DNA of 64,000 nucleotides from Caprimulgus europaeus (lineage: Eukaryota; Chordata; Aves; Caprimulgiformes; Caprimulgidae). The notes below the pieces were generated by a model. That model saw nothing but the letters and a program-made list of their open reading frames with translations, was not told the DNA's origin and did no database searches. The first letter of the stretch is position 1. Each line of letters opens with the position of its first letter. A program made the position numbers and the translations under genes. The stretch spans positions 496,001 through 560,000 of the forward strand of contig OU015541.1 of the NCBI GenBank assembly GCA_907165065.1, read 5' to 3'. Shown here in pieces: positions 31,101 through 43,100 of the stretch.

Positions 31101-34100
31101 CCCACGTGTGCAGTCAGTGGTTCCTGTGGGAAGGAAATAATTCCGTATTCTGGAGCTTTCAGATGCTGTGGTGAGCAAAATGGCAGGGCAGGATCAGAAA
31201 GCCAGACCTTGTGTGTGTGTTCTTCCCACACCTGTGGCTCTAGTGAGCGTCTTCCTCCTTTCGTGGAGTTTTGTTATTCAGATTACATTAATTTCTTCCT
31301 ACACTTGGGTGCCATTATGTTGTTTTTCCAGGTTACTGTTCTTTCCCTTACCCAAATTCTGGTTTTGGGCTTCACTTCAGACTAGTACAACCCACGCACT
31401 AATATGTGGTAGCGAGGGAAGGTGCATCCCTCTGGAGAACTTGTTTTATATGCAGGCTGGGTTTGTTTTTTTCATGTGTAGCTACAACCTCTCTATTTAT
31501 TTTTTTTAAAGTTCTATAACCAATTTGCAGAATTGGAACAAATCTACTTACTTAGTCTGTGTAAATTATACAGTAGGAAGGCTTATCCTGCTACGTGATT
31601 GAACTGCAAGGGGCAGGCACAGGACAGGAAGCTCCTCTGGGAGCTCTGGACTCGGTGACGTTGAGGTGACCGCAGAGGCGATGTTGGTGAATTCCGTCAC
31701 AAAGCCCCCGATCTGGCCATGCCTCGTGGCACAGAGGATCAGAAATGCTGGGGCATCTGGCCATGTGCAGATGGGATGACAAACCTTACCTGGTATCTCC
31801 TGGAGGGTGGTGGCCTCCTTGTTGAAAAGGGCTGTGCACAGCTGAGGTTTTTATGAACCGTTTTTGTCTCACCTCAGGTTTATGGAGTCCGAACTGGATT
31901 TAAATGACATCATTCAGGAAATGCACGTGATTGCGACGATGCCAGACCTGTATCACCTGCTGGTGGAGCTGAACGCTGTGCAGTCTCTCCTCGGGCTGCT
32001 GGGACACGACAACACAGATATCCTTCAGTTGTTAGAGCAGCTCTCGTGTCAGAGGCTTTCTGCAGGCTTTTCTGTAACCCCTTCTATCCTCCTTTCACAG
32101 CGGACTGTCTGTTTTCCTCTTCTTTCCCATCACACTGAATTTATTTTTTTCTTTCCAAGTGAAAGCCTTCTTTGTTCAAGTAATATTGATTCTGAATGTT
32201 TTCAGTGCTGTTATTCTCCTTTCTTGTTTTATGACCCTTTCATCTAGGTTGGAGTGGCTGTGTTAGAGTGTGAACAGATGAACAATAGAGGAAAAGCTGA
32301 AGTGTGGGCTTTGCAGTGTGTAGCCTTGAACTGTGTGCAAACTTTGTCTGGAACAGTCCCCAGTAAAAAAGAAACCCATTTACCTCTTTTTGTTGAGAGC
32401 TGAGCTGTCACACTTTCAGCTGTTTGCCATGGACTGGCTCACCACAGTGCCACAGCTTGGTTTGTAAATGTAATGGGTTCTTCATGTGTCCTTACCTTTA
32501 ATTTGATGTGATCAGAGCTCGAGACTGTGGGTGGCCCCTCTGCGTATGTAAATATCCAGGGACGTTTCCATGCTTAGTTAATTCTTGTGTCACTGAACCT
32601 GATCCCCAGGTGCAGCTGTCTCTTGCTCCTCTGAAGTTCTAAGGACATCTTGGAGTTTTCTGTCTATACTGTTACAGATTTTGGTAGTTTTGAACAAAAC
32701 CAGTGACATTTTTTTAATATTCTGGTGCCTTGATGCTTAGCTGTCAGCTCATAACTAGCACTCTGTCTGACTTACCATTGTGCAGGCTTTAAAAGCAGAG
32801 CTCAGCCTGCATTGCTTGTAAAATTTGCTACAGTAGATCCAGCTGAAAAATTGTGACATGAATCGAGAGGTTGTGTCTGTGTCCTGACAAACATCAGTGA
32901 ATGGAGGGAGCAGTGAAGCCCAGTGGAAAGGGCTTAGGCTTGGGACTGCAGCAGGCTTTTCTCTTTTCCTTTTTATTGATTCATGATCTTAGGAAATTAA
33001 TGTATTCTTTACTTCTTTGTGTGTAAAGCAGTAGATAATACTTACCAGCTTTTCTGAGACGATGTTAACTGGATTGTTGGTGCTGGGTGTTGCAGTCCGG
33101 TGCACAGACCTTGGGGTTCTTTTTTAGCACTTTGCCTCATAGTATGATGTGTTAAGAATTCAGAATTCATTCTTTCTAAGCAGGTACAGTGATCAGAAGA
33201 TAAAAACAAAACATAAGTATTTTATTGCATGGCAGTTTATATTAGAAAGCACTGCTCACATGCTTGGGAATTTTGACTTGTCTCTAGTTGAACCTCGGTG
33301 CTGGGCCCTGCAAAATGGGCCACAGCTTCCCTTATCTGTGGTCTGTAATGGAAATTACTCTCCAGTGAATGTTTGTGAACAATTCACTGTTGTACAGTGG
33401 ATGTATGTACTGTACATGCATAACCAGTTCCATGGCTACTGTAGTTTCATTGCTTTCTGTGTCCTGTGTGCATGGCATTGAAAGCTCATACTGAATATCT
33501 CCTTCAGGGGGAAACTGGGAGCGATGGGGTTTGGGCTGGGGCAGCAGAGCTGCTGCGTAGCCGCAGTGCCCAGGAACGCAGCTTGCTTTGTCCTTCCAGC
33601 CATGAAAAGCTGTGTCCCGGGGTCACCGCTGCTGTCGAGGACCTGTCAGCATTTCCACTGTGAGCTCTTTTTCACTGGTTTGCAGCTTGCCTGCCAGTTA
33701 CTTTAGGGGTAGAAATTTGGCCTGTGAATTGCAATTTTGGGAGAAATATATTTCTAGTTCTAAAACTGCTGAAGTGTTCTCAGATCCCTTGGAAGCAGGA
33801 CACGGGCTGTAGTAATGCCTTCTCGCTGTGGTGCTGCTGCTGCTTGTGTATGGAATAGAAACACTATTAAAGTGAAGCTTCTAAACATAAAACTAGATTG
33901 ATACAACTCAAGTTTTCTAATGACTTTTTGTTAAAACAAATGGAAAAAGATTTTTTAAAATGAGTTCTTCAAGGAGAGGACTAAACAAATGGCTCTTTGG
34001 ATGTGATTTAAATGTAGTGTCTTGAGGGACTAATGCAAGGAGACAAAAGCAGGGTCCAGGGGGAGCAAATAATCTGCTGAATGATTCATGCAGTTTTACA

Positions 34101-37100
34101 CAAAACATGTGAATGAAAGATGATCCCTGACAAGATTTTATTAATGAAAGACAGAAAAGCTTCCAGTGAGGTTTTGCTTTTCTGTCTCTTAAATTTTTTA
34201 GGACAACTGATGCTTTCACTGGAAACCCTGACAGAAGCTCCCTAGACAGGAGTGCCCTGTGAGGTGAGCCCTTCTGACTGCTGGAGCTCTTGCTCCTGTA
34301 GGTAGCAGCTGTCTTCAGCTGGCTCCTCCCTTAAGCCACCTCTTCTGTGGGTTGATCAGACTCAATCCCTCAGTCTTTTCTTGTACATCATGTGCCAGCC
34401 CTCTGGCTACCTCAGTGCTCCTCCACTCTCCCAAGTCCAGTATGTCAAGATCTCTCTTTTATTGGGAGATCCCACAACCAAACAAAATACTGTACCTGTT
34501 GCCTCATGAGTGCCAGGCAGCAGGTCAGAACCCCTCCTCTCGACCTGCTGGTGCTGCCCTTGCTAACGCCTGCAGGCTGTGATTACCCTTTGTCACTGCA
34601 GTGCCACGCTGCCAGCTTGGCTTCCACTTGTCCACCAGAACTTCCAGGTTCTCCTCCTCAGAGCTTACCTCTGCAGCCAGCCCCAGCACGTGGGTTTGTT
34701 CCCTCCGGGGTGCAGGACTTTGCTTTTGCTGAATTTCATGAGGTTCCTATAGCCTGTTCCTCCAGCTTTTGTTGTTCTGTAGTTGAGTCCTTGCAGAATA
34801 AGTGTAAGGCAGATTATTTTCCCTTAACTTGTTTATCAAGTCACACACCAGTATGCTTTTAACAATTGTACCCTGGCACCTCTGACCATGTTTTAGTACA
34901 AGCACAAGTGACTGTCCAGGGAGGAGTAACCACCTTTCTGTTTGCTTCCTCGTGGAGTTGCAACTGGCAGTGACATCTGTCCATGAAGGAAATGTACACC
35001 TAGCTTGGCTTGGTGAAGGGTTGCTGTAGAGCACAAAGAAAGTCGTTGTGTTACTGCTACACATCTTCTGCAGCACCTAGACACGGGCTAACGTGGGACT
35101 GGGACAGGCAGCTCTCTTACAGCCCTTCCTGAGACTGGGTACATCATGGCTGTAACCTTGCTAAGAAAAGGTACATGAAAATACTTTTCCTGCTGCTGCT
35201 TGTGTCTCAGCAAGCACACAAATGGGAGAGCTGGGAGGCTGGTTGTTAGCCTGTGCATTTTAAAGAGCTTCATCCCAGGGTTGTTATATAGGGCATGCAG
35301 AACACTGCGTATCCTGTTCTGCCCCAGTGGGACTCGGGCAAGATTGATCAGCGTGTCTGAGAGAATAGGAGAGTGGGTCTAATGAGGTGGAATACGTCTG
35401 GCCGTACCAGAGCTGTGCAGCAGGCAGGGGAGCCATGTGTTATGGAGCCCAGAGTTAATGAGCGACAATTGGGCTGGCAGAGGCGATGCTGTTCCTGCGA
35501 GGTCCGCGGTCGGAGGAGCGTGCTGTCCTAATTGGGCCAGGCAGAAGGGGGTGATGGCTCCTGCTGTCTGCAGTGCCCTTGTTAGGTGTGTGCTCTGACA
35601 GGTTAGCAGGGGTGTCACTGAGGGCAGGATACCCAAATCAGATTATTCTGACTCATTTCTCTTTGTTCATATTCAGTCTTGACAATGCAAAGTGGTGCCT
35701 AGTTATACCAACTCCAGCAATTCTGATTTGGGGAAAAAAGTATCATCGAGAGAGTAAAATTGCCTGATAGAGTAAGCACACAATTGTATTTGTTTTTATC
35801 ATTCCTGTTTGTTAGGATTCCCTGACTTGGGTGCCCGTGAGGACTGTGTGCTGGAGTGGTCTCTGTGCTCTTGGCTCTGGTGTTCTGTGCCCTGCTGCTG
35901 TGATGTGTTACCAGGTGTTGTGGATCGTGTCATGGGCACACTGGCCTCAGAGTGTGTCTGTGTCTATGTTGGTTGTCCTTAACACCTAGCACATGTCTCC
36001 ATAGCTGTGGTAGACCTGCTTCAGGAGCTGACTGATATAGATACCCTCCATGAGAGTGAAGAAGGAGCCGAAGTCCTCATAGATGCTCTAGTAAGTAGTA
36101 AACTCCGGATATTTCAATGCCTGAGCAGCGTCTGCCCTACACAGCACAGCAGGGAACGCTCTGAGCTGCCATGCTTTCTGCAGCTGTGGTTATCCGTGTT
36201 GCCAACACCACGATGAAGGTAGCCAGGTCAGGAGCCTGCTCTCTTGTGGCTGAAATGCTGTACTGAGGACCACGATGGGTTTTTGTAATGGAATGCCAGG
36301 GTTTGAGGAGTGGGTTCTTCTTGCACCTTGTGTGCCGCTTATATTTGGGAAGGAACACGCTCATATTGCAAAATTTGTGTAGGCTGGGAAATTTTTTCAT
36401 GCATGGAGGGAGGATGAAGTACTATTTGTGACTTGGACAGTGTCCTATTGAAAATAGGACCTCAGTTTGCATTTTTCTTCCTTGTAGAAAGGGGTGACCT
36501 CTGTTCACCCGTGAAAAACTGAAGTTTGTGTCAGGGCTCAGATTGTTATCTGAAAGACAGCGTCATCTTCCAGTCTAACCCTCTGCACAGGAGACCAGTA
36601 GTCTTCTACCCAGTAATTCTTGTTCCAAACACAAAAATCTCTGCTTGAACTGGAACTTCGCTGTGGTGGTGGACGTCCCCTTTTCCTGGTGTGTGTGCTG
36701 GATGCCTCTGGCTCCTCAGCTGTGGGAGGAGGATGCCAAACCAAGCAGAAGCCCTCCAGAGAACCTGTGCCCAGCAAAACTTGAGATTTACCTGTCTGTC
36801 CTACCTTTGAGCAGCTTCTGCTAGGGAATTGCTGTGATTGTGAATCGCTGTGGCTGTGTCTCATTCTGCAACTATTATGTTGAAATTGAAAGATGGGGAA
36901 TTACAAGTTTTCTTTTGTTTGCTTTGTTTGGCTGTTCCATTTTCTGCTACAATCCTTCTTGTCCAGTCACTACAACGTTGCCTTCCAAAGGTTAATGACA
37001 GTGGCCCAGAGCTGAGTTCCTCCAGCTGGCCTCTGGGCTGTTCTTAATTACTCTGCCTTCGTGGAAGGATTTCTGGATGAATGGAGTGCTGGAGAGGAAC

Positions 37101-40100
37101 TGCTAGAGAAGATGTTTTCTATAAAATGTACAGAGAGGTAGTAAATCAAGCAAAGTTTTTTCTTTGTTTTCCTTGTCACCAGCCCACTGATAATAGCCAA
37201 GTTTTAGAGCTTTTATTGTCCTCTTTGAAAGAAACAGGTCAGGCATATCTTGGGAGAAGTGTTTAGATATCTACTTTTTAGATTACTTAAAAAAAAGAAA
37301 ATAAATTAGGTAGAGTGCAGGGTATTTGTGAAGACTGTTGCCTTACCTTCCACAGGAGCTGATAACTTGTATTTTTTCTGTGTGTTCACTGGGCCCAAAG
37401 CTAGTTAACAGTGTTTGAGTTGGAAATGTTGTTTTGTTTAATTGTTTCAAGCTCATGTCCTCAATGAGAAGTTTGCTGAAGTCAAGCTGGACTCTGTCCA
37501 GGCACAGCTTTGAAAGCATACTTCTTGTGTTAGCTCTTTGATTAGGAGGCTCCACCTGCAGATGTGGGTTCATGTTCTTGCTGTTAATTTGCCAGGGTTT
37601 CATTAGCTTGCTGAAGTCAACTTGGTACATTTGTCTTGCTAGGATTAAAATGCAAGGCTTCAGCTGGTGGTAACTCGGTTTCTGGATTTGAATCTCTGTG
37701 TGTGAGCATTGTTCCTTCAGCTTTTTGTACCTGTTAAGGTGGAAGGTGTGACAGGAACGCAGGCAGACCAGCAGTGAGGAGTTGGAAGTGCAGCTGCACT
37801 GGCAGAGCTGACAGTGGCCCATCTGCGGTGGTTTGTGGTGCCTCACACTTAAGAATTCTGAGGGATTATAAATCAATCAGGCTGGTTCAGGAAATAAGAC
37901 TGTGACAAGGTGCATTTTTTCCTCCAGATGTTTATCTGTTTAATCTGAAACACAAAAGTTGTTTAATTAATTAGGACAGACATAGTGGCAGATTTACTTG
38001 GTGATTCCTTTGCTTCCTCTGAGATTTTAGAGCAAGATTGTTAATGTCTTCTGATCATGTCTGGCTTATTGTTTTTTATTGTTTATTAACTTCCCCATTC
38101 TTTCTCCTTCATCTTCCTTTTTTCAGTCATCTCCCTTATCTTTTTGTCTTTCTTGTGGCCCCGGTGATGTAGGTGGAGGGCCAGGTCGTGGCCTTGCTGG
38201 TCCAGAACTTGGAGCGCCTGGATGAAAGCGTGAAAGAAGAGGCTGATGGTGTCCACAACACGCTGGGTGAGTGGCTGTGGCACAGCCTCTCGCTTCTTCC
38301 TGTATCCTGTACCAAGAGGGGGTGGGTTATCCCTCCCCTTCCTTTCCCACTGCCAGCACTAGGGCAGAGGACCTAGAGCAGCTTTTGTTCAAGCACGACT
38401 CGAACTCACAGTAAAGCCTGGTCCCTCGAGCCAGTGTTTGTCGTGCGGCTGCTGTAGGGCGCCTCTTCCCAACGCGGTTACGTAGGGAGGTGCTGCTACA
38501 GGGATGGACCAGCACTGCACCAGAGCCGTGCTCCCCTCCCTCTGTATTTACTGTGAGCTCCACTTAACTCTGTTATGAGAGCTGTTTATGCCTTAGCCAT
38601 ATATTTAACTTTCAGGTAGTAAACCATTTGTATTTCATGTGAGGACATCGTTAGCTCTCTGTTCCCCGGTCTTGCACAGCGCAGTAACCGCTTTGCGGTG
38701 TCACTGTTGGTAGCGTTTAGACCATCGGCCACTCCTGTCAGTCATTTGGGATTGTACTCTCCCGAGGACTGGAAGAGTGAGAGAGACTGGAAACAAGAGT
38801 TTTGGAAGTTTTACTGCCACTGTTGTTGTTAGTTGAGTTTTGTGCAGTGAGAATTGCTGCTGGAGCAGAGGGAGGGTGTCTTGGGCTTCTTCCAGCAGAG
38901 CTGGTGTCACACTGAGGGTGACTGTGTGGGCAGTGTCAAAGCCAAGAGAGTGTCATAGGCCTGAGCTCAAGTCTCATTCAAAAAAAGGTAGTTTTGCAAA
39001 TAAGATCTAACTTTGAGAAGAGCAGTGCAGCCCCCAGAAGGACCTGGCAGAGCAGGGTTTTACAGGCCTGAGCCGAGCTCAGTGGCTCTTTGTGTCTTTC
39101 TTCTCAGCGATCGTCGAGAACATGGCAGAGTTCCGGCCAGAGATGTGCACAGAAGCTGCGCAGCAGGGCCTCATGCAGTGGTTGCTCAAGAGGCTGAAGG
39201 TGAGCCTGGTTTCCTGCTGTAGTCTGGGAGATACCACAATAAAAACTGACAATGCACTGGTCTGGAAGCTGGTGTGCTTGAGACAGTGTTTGGCACAATG
39301 TTAAAGGCCAAGGCTATTTGTTATTGTCTCTTTCCGTCTGTACAGGTTATTTTTGTGATAAGTGCTAACATTTGTGAATACAGTGAATTCAGAACTTGCT
39401 TCACACTGGGAAGTATGTCCCTTTTATTATAAATTAGCAAAACCAAAGCTACTGGCAGTGCTTGGTCTCAAGTCTCTTGCTCTGACAGATGTGTTTAGGA
39501 TTAAATCAGGATCTCGGAATCTGAGCAGAGCATTGTGCTGCTGGAGAATGTCTGTAGGATGAGTTTTAAAATCAGGGTTCTGTCTAGGCATCAGTAAGGA
39601 CATCTGGCACACAGCACAGAGTGTGAATTTCTGTTTTCTGACTACATTTCAGGTTGGATAATTGTATTCTGACTGTCAGAACTGCCTTGGAAAGCTCAGA
39701 TGGAGAACTTAATAGCTCACTTCTCCAAACATAAGCAGGATTTGATGGCGTTATGTGCAGCCTTGAGAGAACAGAGCGTTATTTCCTAGCACTTGCTGTA
39801 GGACAGCAGTTGGTACTCACTGTGATAGGAGCCAGCAGAGCTGAACAGCACCGAGCACTGTCCCCTTCCCCTTCTCCTGCCACTCATTGCTTGGAATCGT
39901 GGCTGCTATAAACACCATCATCTAGGAGTGGTTGGGGATTGTTTGGAATGAAAAGCTTTATTTAAAGTCAATACTTTGTGGCATTTGGGATCTCCCTGCT
40001 TTTCGTGTTTCTTGTGTTGTGTGGTGCTTGTGTATTGTGACCTTTTCTTTGGTAGCAGGTTGGGATAATTGGCCCAGGCGTAGCCTGGCACAGGCAGGTT

Positions 40101-43100
40101 CACTCAGTCAAGCTGCAGGTAGTCGTGCATTTGGGGAAGAAATTGTGGGTGACAAATGGTGTGTTTTGAGCCTAGTACTTACTGCTTGCCTTTTTTTTTC
40201 CCCTCTTGAACAGTGGAATAAAAATAGCTGGTAACTGATGATTTAAAAAATTGTTTTATTTTATTAATTCCTTCAGTAAACCAGAGTGCTTTATTATCTG
40301 ATGCAGTTCATTGCAGAAACATTGGAGCAGTTCAGAATCCCACTTCAGGGATCTATTTATTTTTTTTTTCCTTCAAATTCAGAATTTTGGTTTTGTTATG
40401 ATTTTTGTTTTAACATATTTAAGTATGGAGGGAATGTATTAAATGAAAGTTATGTGACCATGCAGGCTAAACCCATTGCATCTTGTTCTGATTGTGACAT
40501 TGTGATCCCCATACAAAACTCTGGCAGTTACTGTTTAATGTTACTGTGATGTCTTTTCTGAAATTCTGTGTTTGGTGACAGGTGCAGGCTTTCAGAATAG
40601 GGATCAACCCCAGATACTCGTATAACACACTGGAAAATTTATCACAGGACAGAGGTTCTGTGCTGCAAACCACTGGAGAAGATTCTCAGGGGTTTTGAGG
40701 CAACTTGATCAAACCTCCTTATGTGGGACAGTGTGAGGGGTCAGAGCCAGTTTGTGCACGAGTGCAGGAGCACACACGCACCCCCCGTCACCCCTGGATC
40801 AGAGAGAATTATTACTGCTTTGTCACTGAGGCATACTGCAAAGTCACTGCTGTGTTTTGGTTTAACTTGATTAAAGTGTTCTTCACATCAGTGACACAGA
40901 GCTCTGTGCCCTGACGAGTCTCCTGCTCCTTCTCCAACAGGCTAAGATGCCTTTTGATGCCAACAAGCTGTACTGCAGCGAGGTGCTGGCTATTTTGCTC
41001 CAGAATAACGACGGTGAGGCGTGTCTCGGGTACCCATGTTCTGTGGGGGCAGGACCCAGGCTGCTTTCAGATCACAACAGCATTCTCCTGCCTGCTGCTC
41101 TGCTCCCTTTGCTTGTGCTCCCTCCCGCGCGTGCACGCTCTGGCACACGCGTGCGCCCTCTTTCTCCGCAGCTTTGGCACTCTGTCAGGCCGTATTGATT
41201 TTGTTTGCTGATGTATCAGTGTTAGATGGCTGTAAAATCTGACAGTTAGCTTCATTTTTCTCTCTCTTTTCCCCCTTCCCCCCACCTCCGTCTAGACAAC
41301 AGAGAATTGCTTGGGGAGCTGGATGGGATCGATGTGCTGCTTCAGCAGTTATCTGTGAGTAATGCACATGCCCCCTCTCTACCACTGGGAGACTGGCAGG
41401 CTGGGGGTGAGGAGGTGGAACAGATTGTGGGTGCAGCGCTGGCCCAGCAGTCAGTGGATACTGAAGCACGGCCGTGCTTTGTATTTAGTGGTGGCATAGT
41501 CCCTGAGTAGCTTCCTCACAAGTGCATCATCCATGGTGAGTGAGGTTAATCCCCATTTTACAGATGTTAATGTAGAGGTACACAGGAGTTACCTTATTTT
41601 GTTATAATTGCATGGCAAGTTGGAGATAGGCAGGGTAGTATTTGGCAGCCTCCAGCACTCTCCACTCCAAGCAGTGGGCAGTTTGTGCATTGTTTGAGCT
41701 AGCTGAAGGTAACGTGTTCTGAGCTCACTTAGATTTCTCCTGTCAGTAGGTTGGGGTGCTGCAGTGCCAAGGAGGTCTCTGGTAACAAGCTTGTCCACAT
41801 ACTTTTGTGAATTGCACAGCTGGTGAATTTGCCCTTCCCTTTGGAGACCCTGTGCTGTCCTCCAGCTGTGCACTTGTTGGTGTGCAGTCAGGGCAGTAAA
41901 AAGGGCAGCAGAGTGACGAGAGAATGCATCAGTGACAAGTGTGACTGCTGGCTTCTGCGTCTCGGGTGCTGAAGGCTTGCAATGTAGAATGTTAATGTGT
42001 ACTCTCCAACTGTGTGGACCAAACTGAGCCCTCTGTTTGGGGTGATTCTCTTTTTTTTTTGTCATGCAGGTGTTTAAACGACACAACCCTAGTACAGCAG
42101 AAGAACAGGAGATGATGGAGAACCTGTTTGACTCCCTTTGCTCCTGCCTGATGCTCAGTTCCAATCGAGATCGGTTCCTGAAGGGCGAGGGTCTGCAGCT
42201 GATGAATCTGATGCTTAGGTACCCAAATAAATTTCTGATTTTCCTGACTGCTTCTGACACACTAATAGGCCTGCTGGTTAGATATTTGTGGTTTTCTGTT
42301 TATAAAATGTCTGTGTTAACATATTTGTCTGTTTTCAGTGTCTTTCTTTCCAGCATGTGAGTTGAACCTCCTCAGACATATAAGCTCCACTCTTTGTCTT
42401 TATCTTTGTTTCCTGAGAAATGGGGTTTCTACAATAGCTGCTGGGAAGTAACAGTGCAGGTCTGTGTAGCAGACACCTGGAGGAGAGGATGCTGTAGGTC
42501 AGGCCCCTGGTCCTCTTAAGGATTTAAAAGACCCCTGTGAGGGCGAGAGAGACCCTTTGGGTGTGTCTAGGGAAGATTTTTCCCTTTGCTCCCTGGTTCA
42601 AGCATCACCATCTTGTGTATCCCCTGAGCTGGTGAATTTTTGTGGATGGTGAGACAAAAATTGCTTTTGTGAAATGGGCATAAGTATGTATTTCTTCTTG
42701 TGATATGTTTTGCCACACCGTGGATCTCCAGAGCTTCTCTGCTCTCTCTTCACTTTTACTTCTTAGCCTGGTACCAAGTGGTCTCCCCTGCGCTGCTGGG
42801 TGTCCCCCTGAGCTCGGGGCCGGGCGCAGCAGGGCTCTGTCTGGCTCTGCCGGCTGTGTGAGCTGTGGCTGCTCAGCAAACACCAACCAGGGATGATGCA
42901 TTCCTGCAGCTCAGGGCTGGGGATGTGCAGCAGCAGGGAGCTGCATAAGTAACCAAGCATGGATTATTCAGATAGGAATGCTGGCTTTTCTGAGGGCTAA
43001 TTAAAGAAAAGCTCCAAAACCAAGACTGAAAGGGAAGCCTCCCTCTGCCCCTGGTGCTAAGCTGCTAAGCTAGCCTTGCAGAACTAATTACTTGGAGTTT

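Larger units (their letters stand above)
32018..35992 (+). other. CTNNBL1: CTNNBL1 intron 4, AT-AC minor-spliceosome intron
   Basis: A 3975-base phase-1 intron with AT and AC ends. It holds a CR1 LINE fragment on the minus strand and a GC-richer patch at about 35390-35560 (TTAATGAGCGACAATTGGGC, then TAATTGGGCC). It contains no other gene I can see. Confidence 0.93.

Noticed and set aside
41589-42260. 223-codon minus-strand frame
   Set aside because: Part of its length is antisense to conserved CTNNBL1 exon 10, which can hold it open; no start, poly(A) or family signal.
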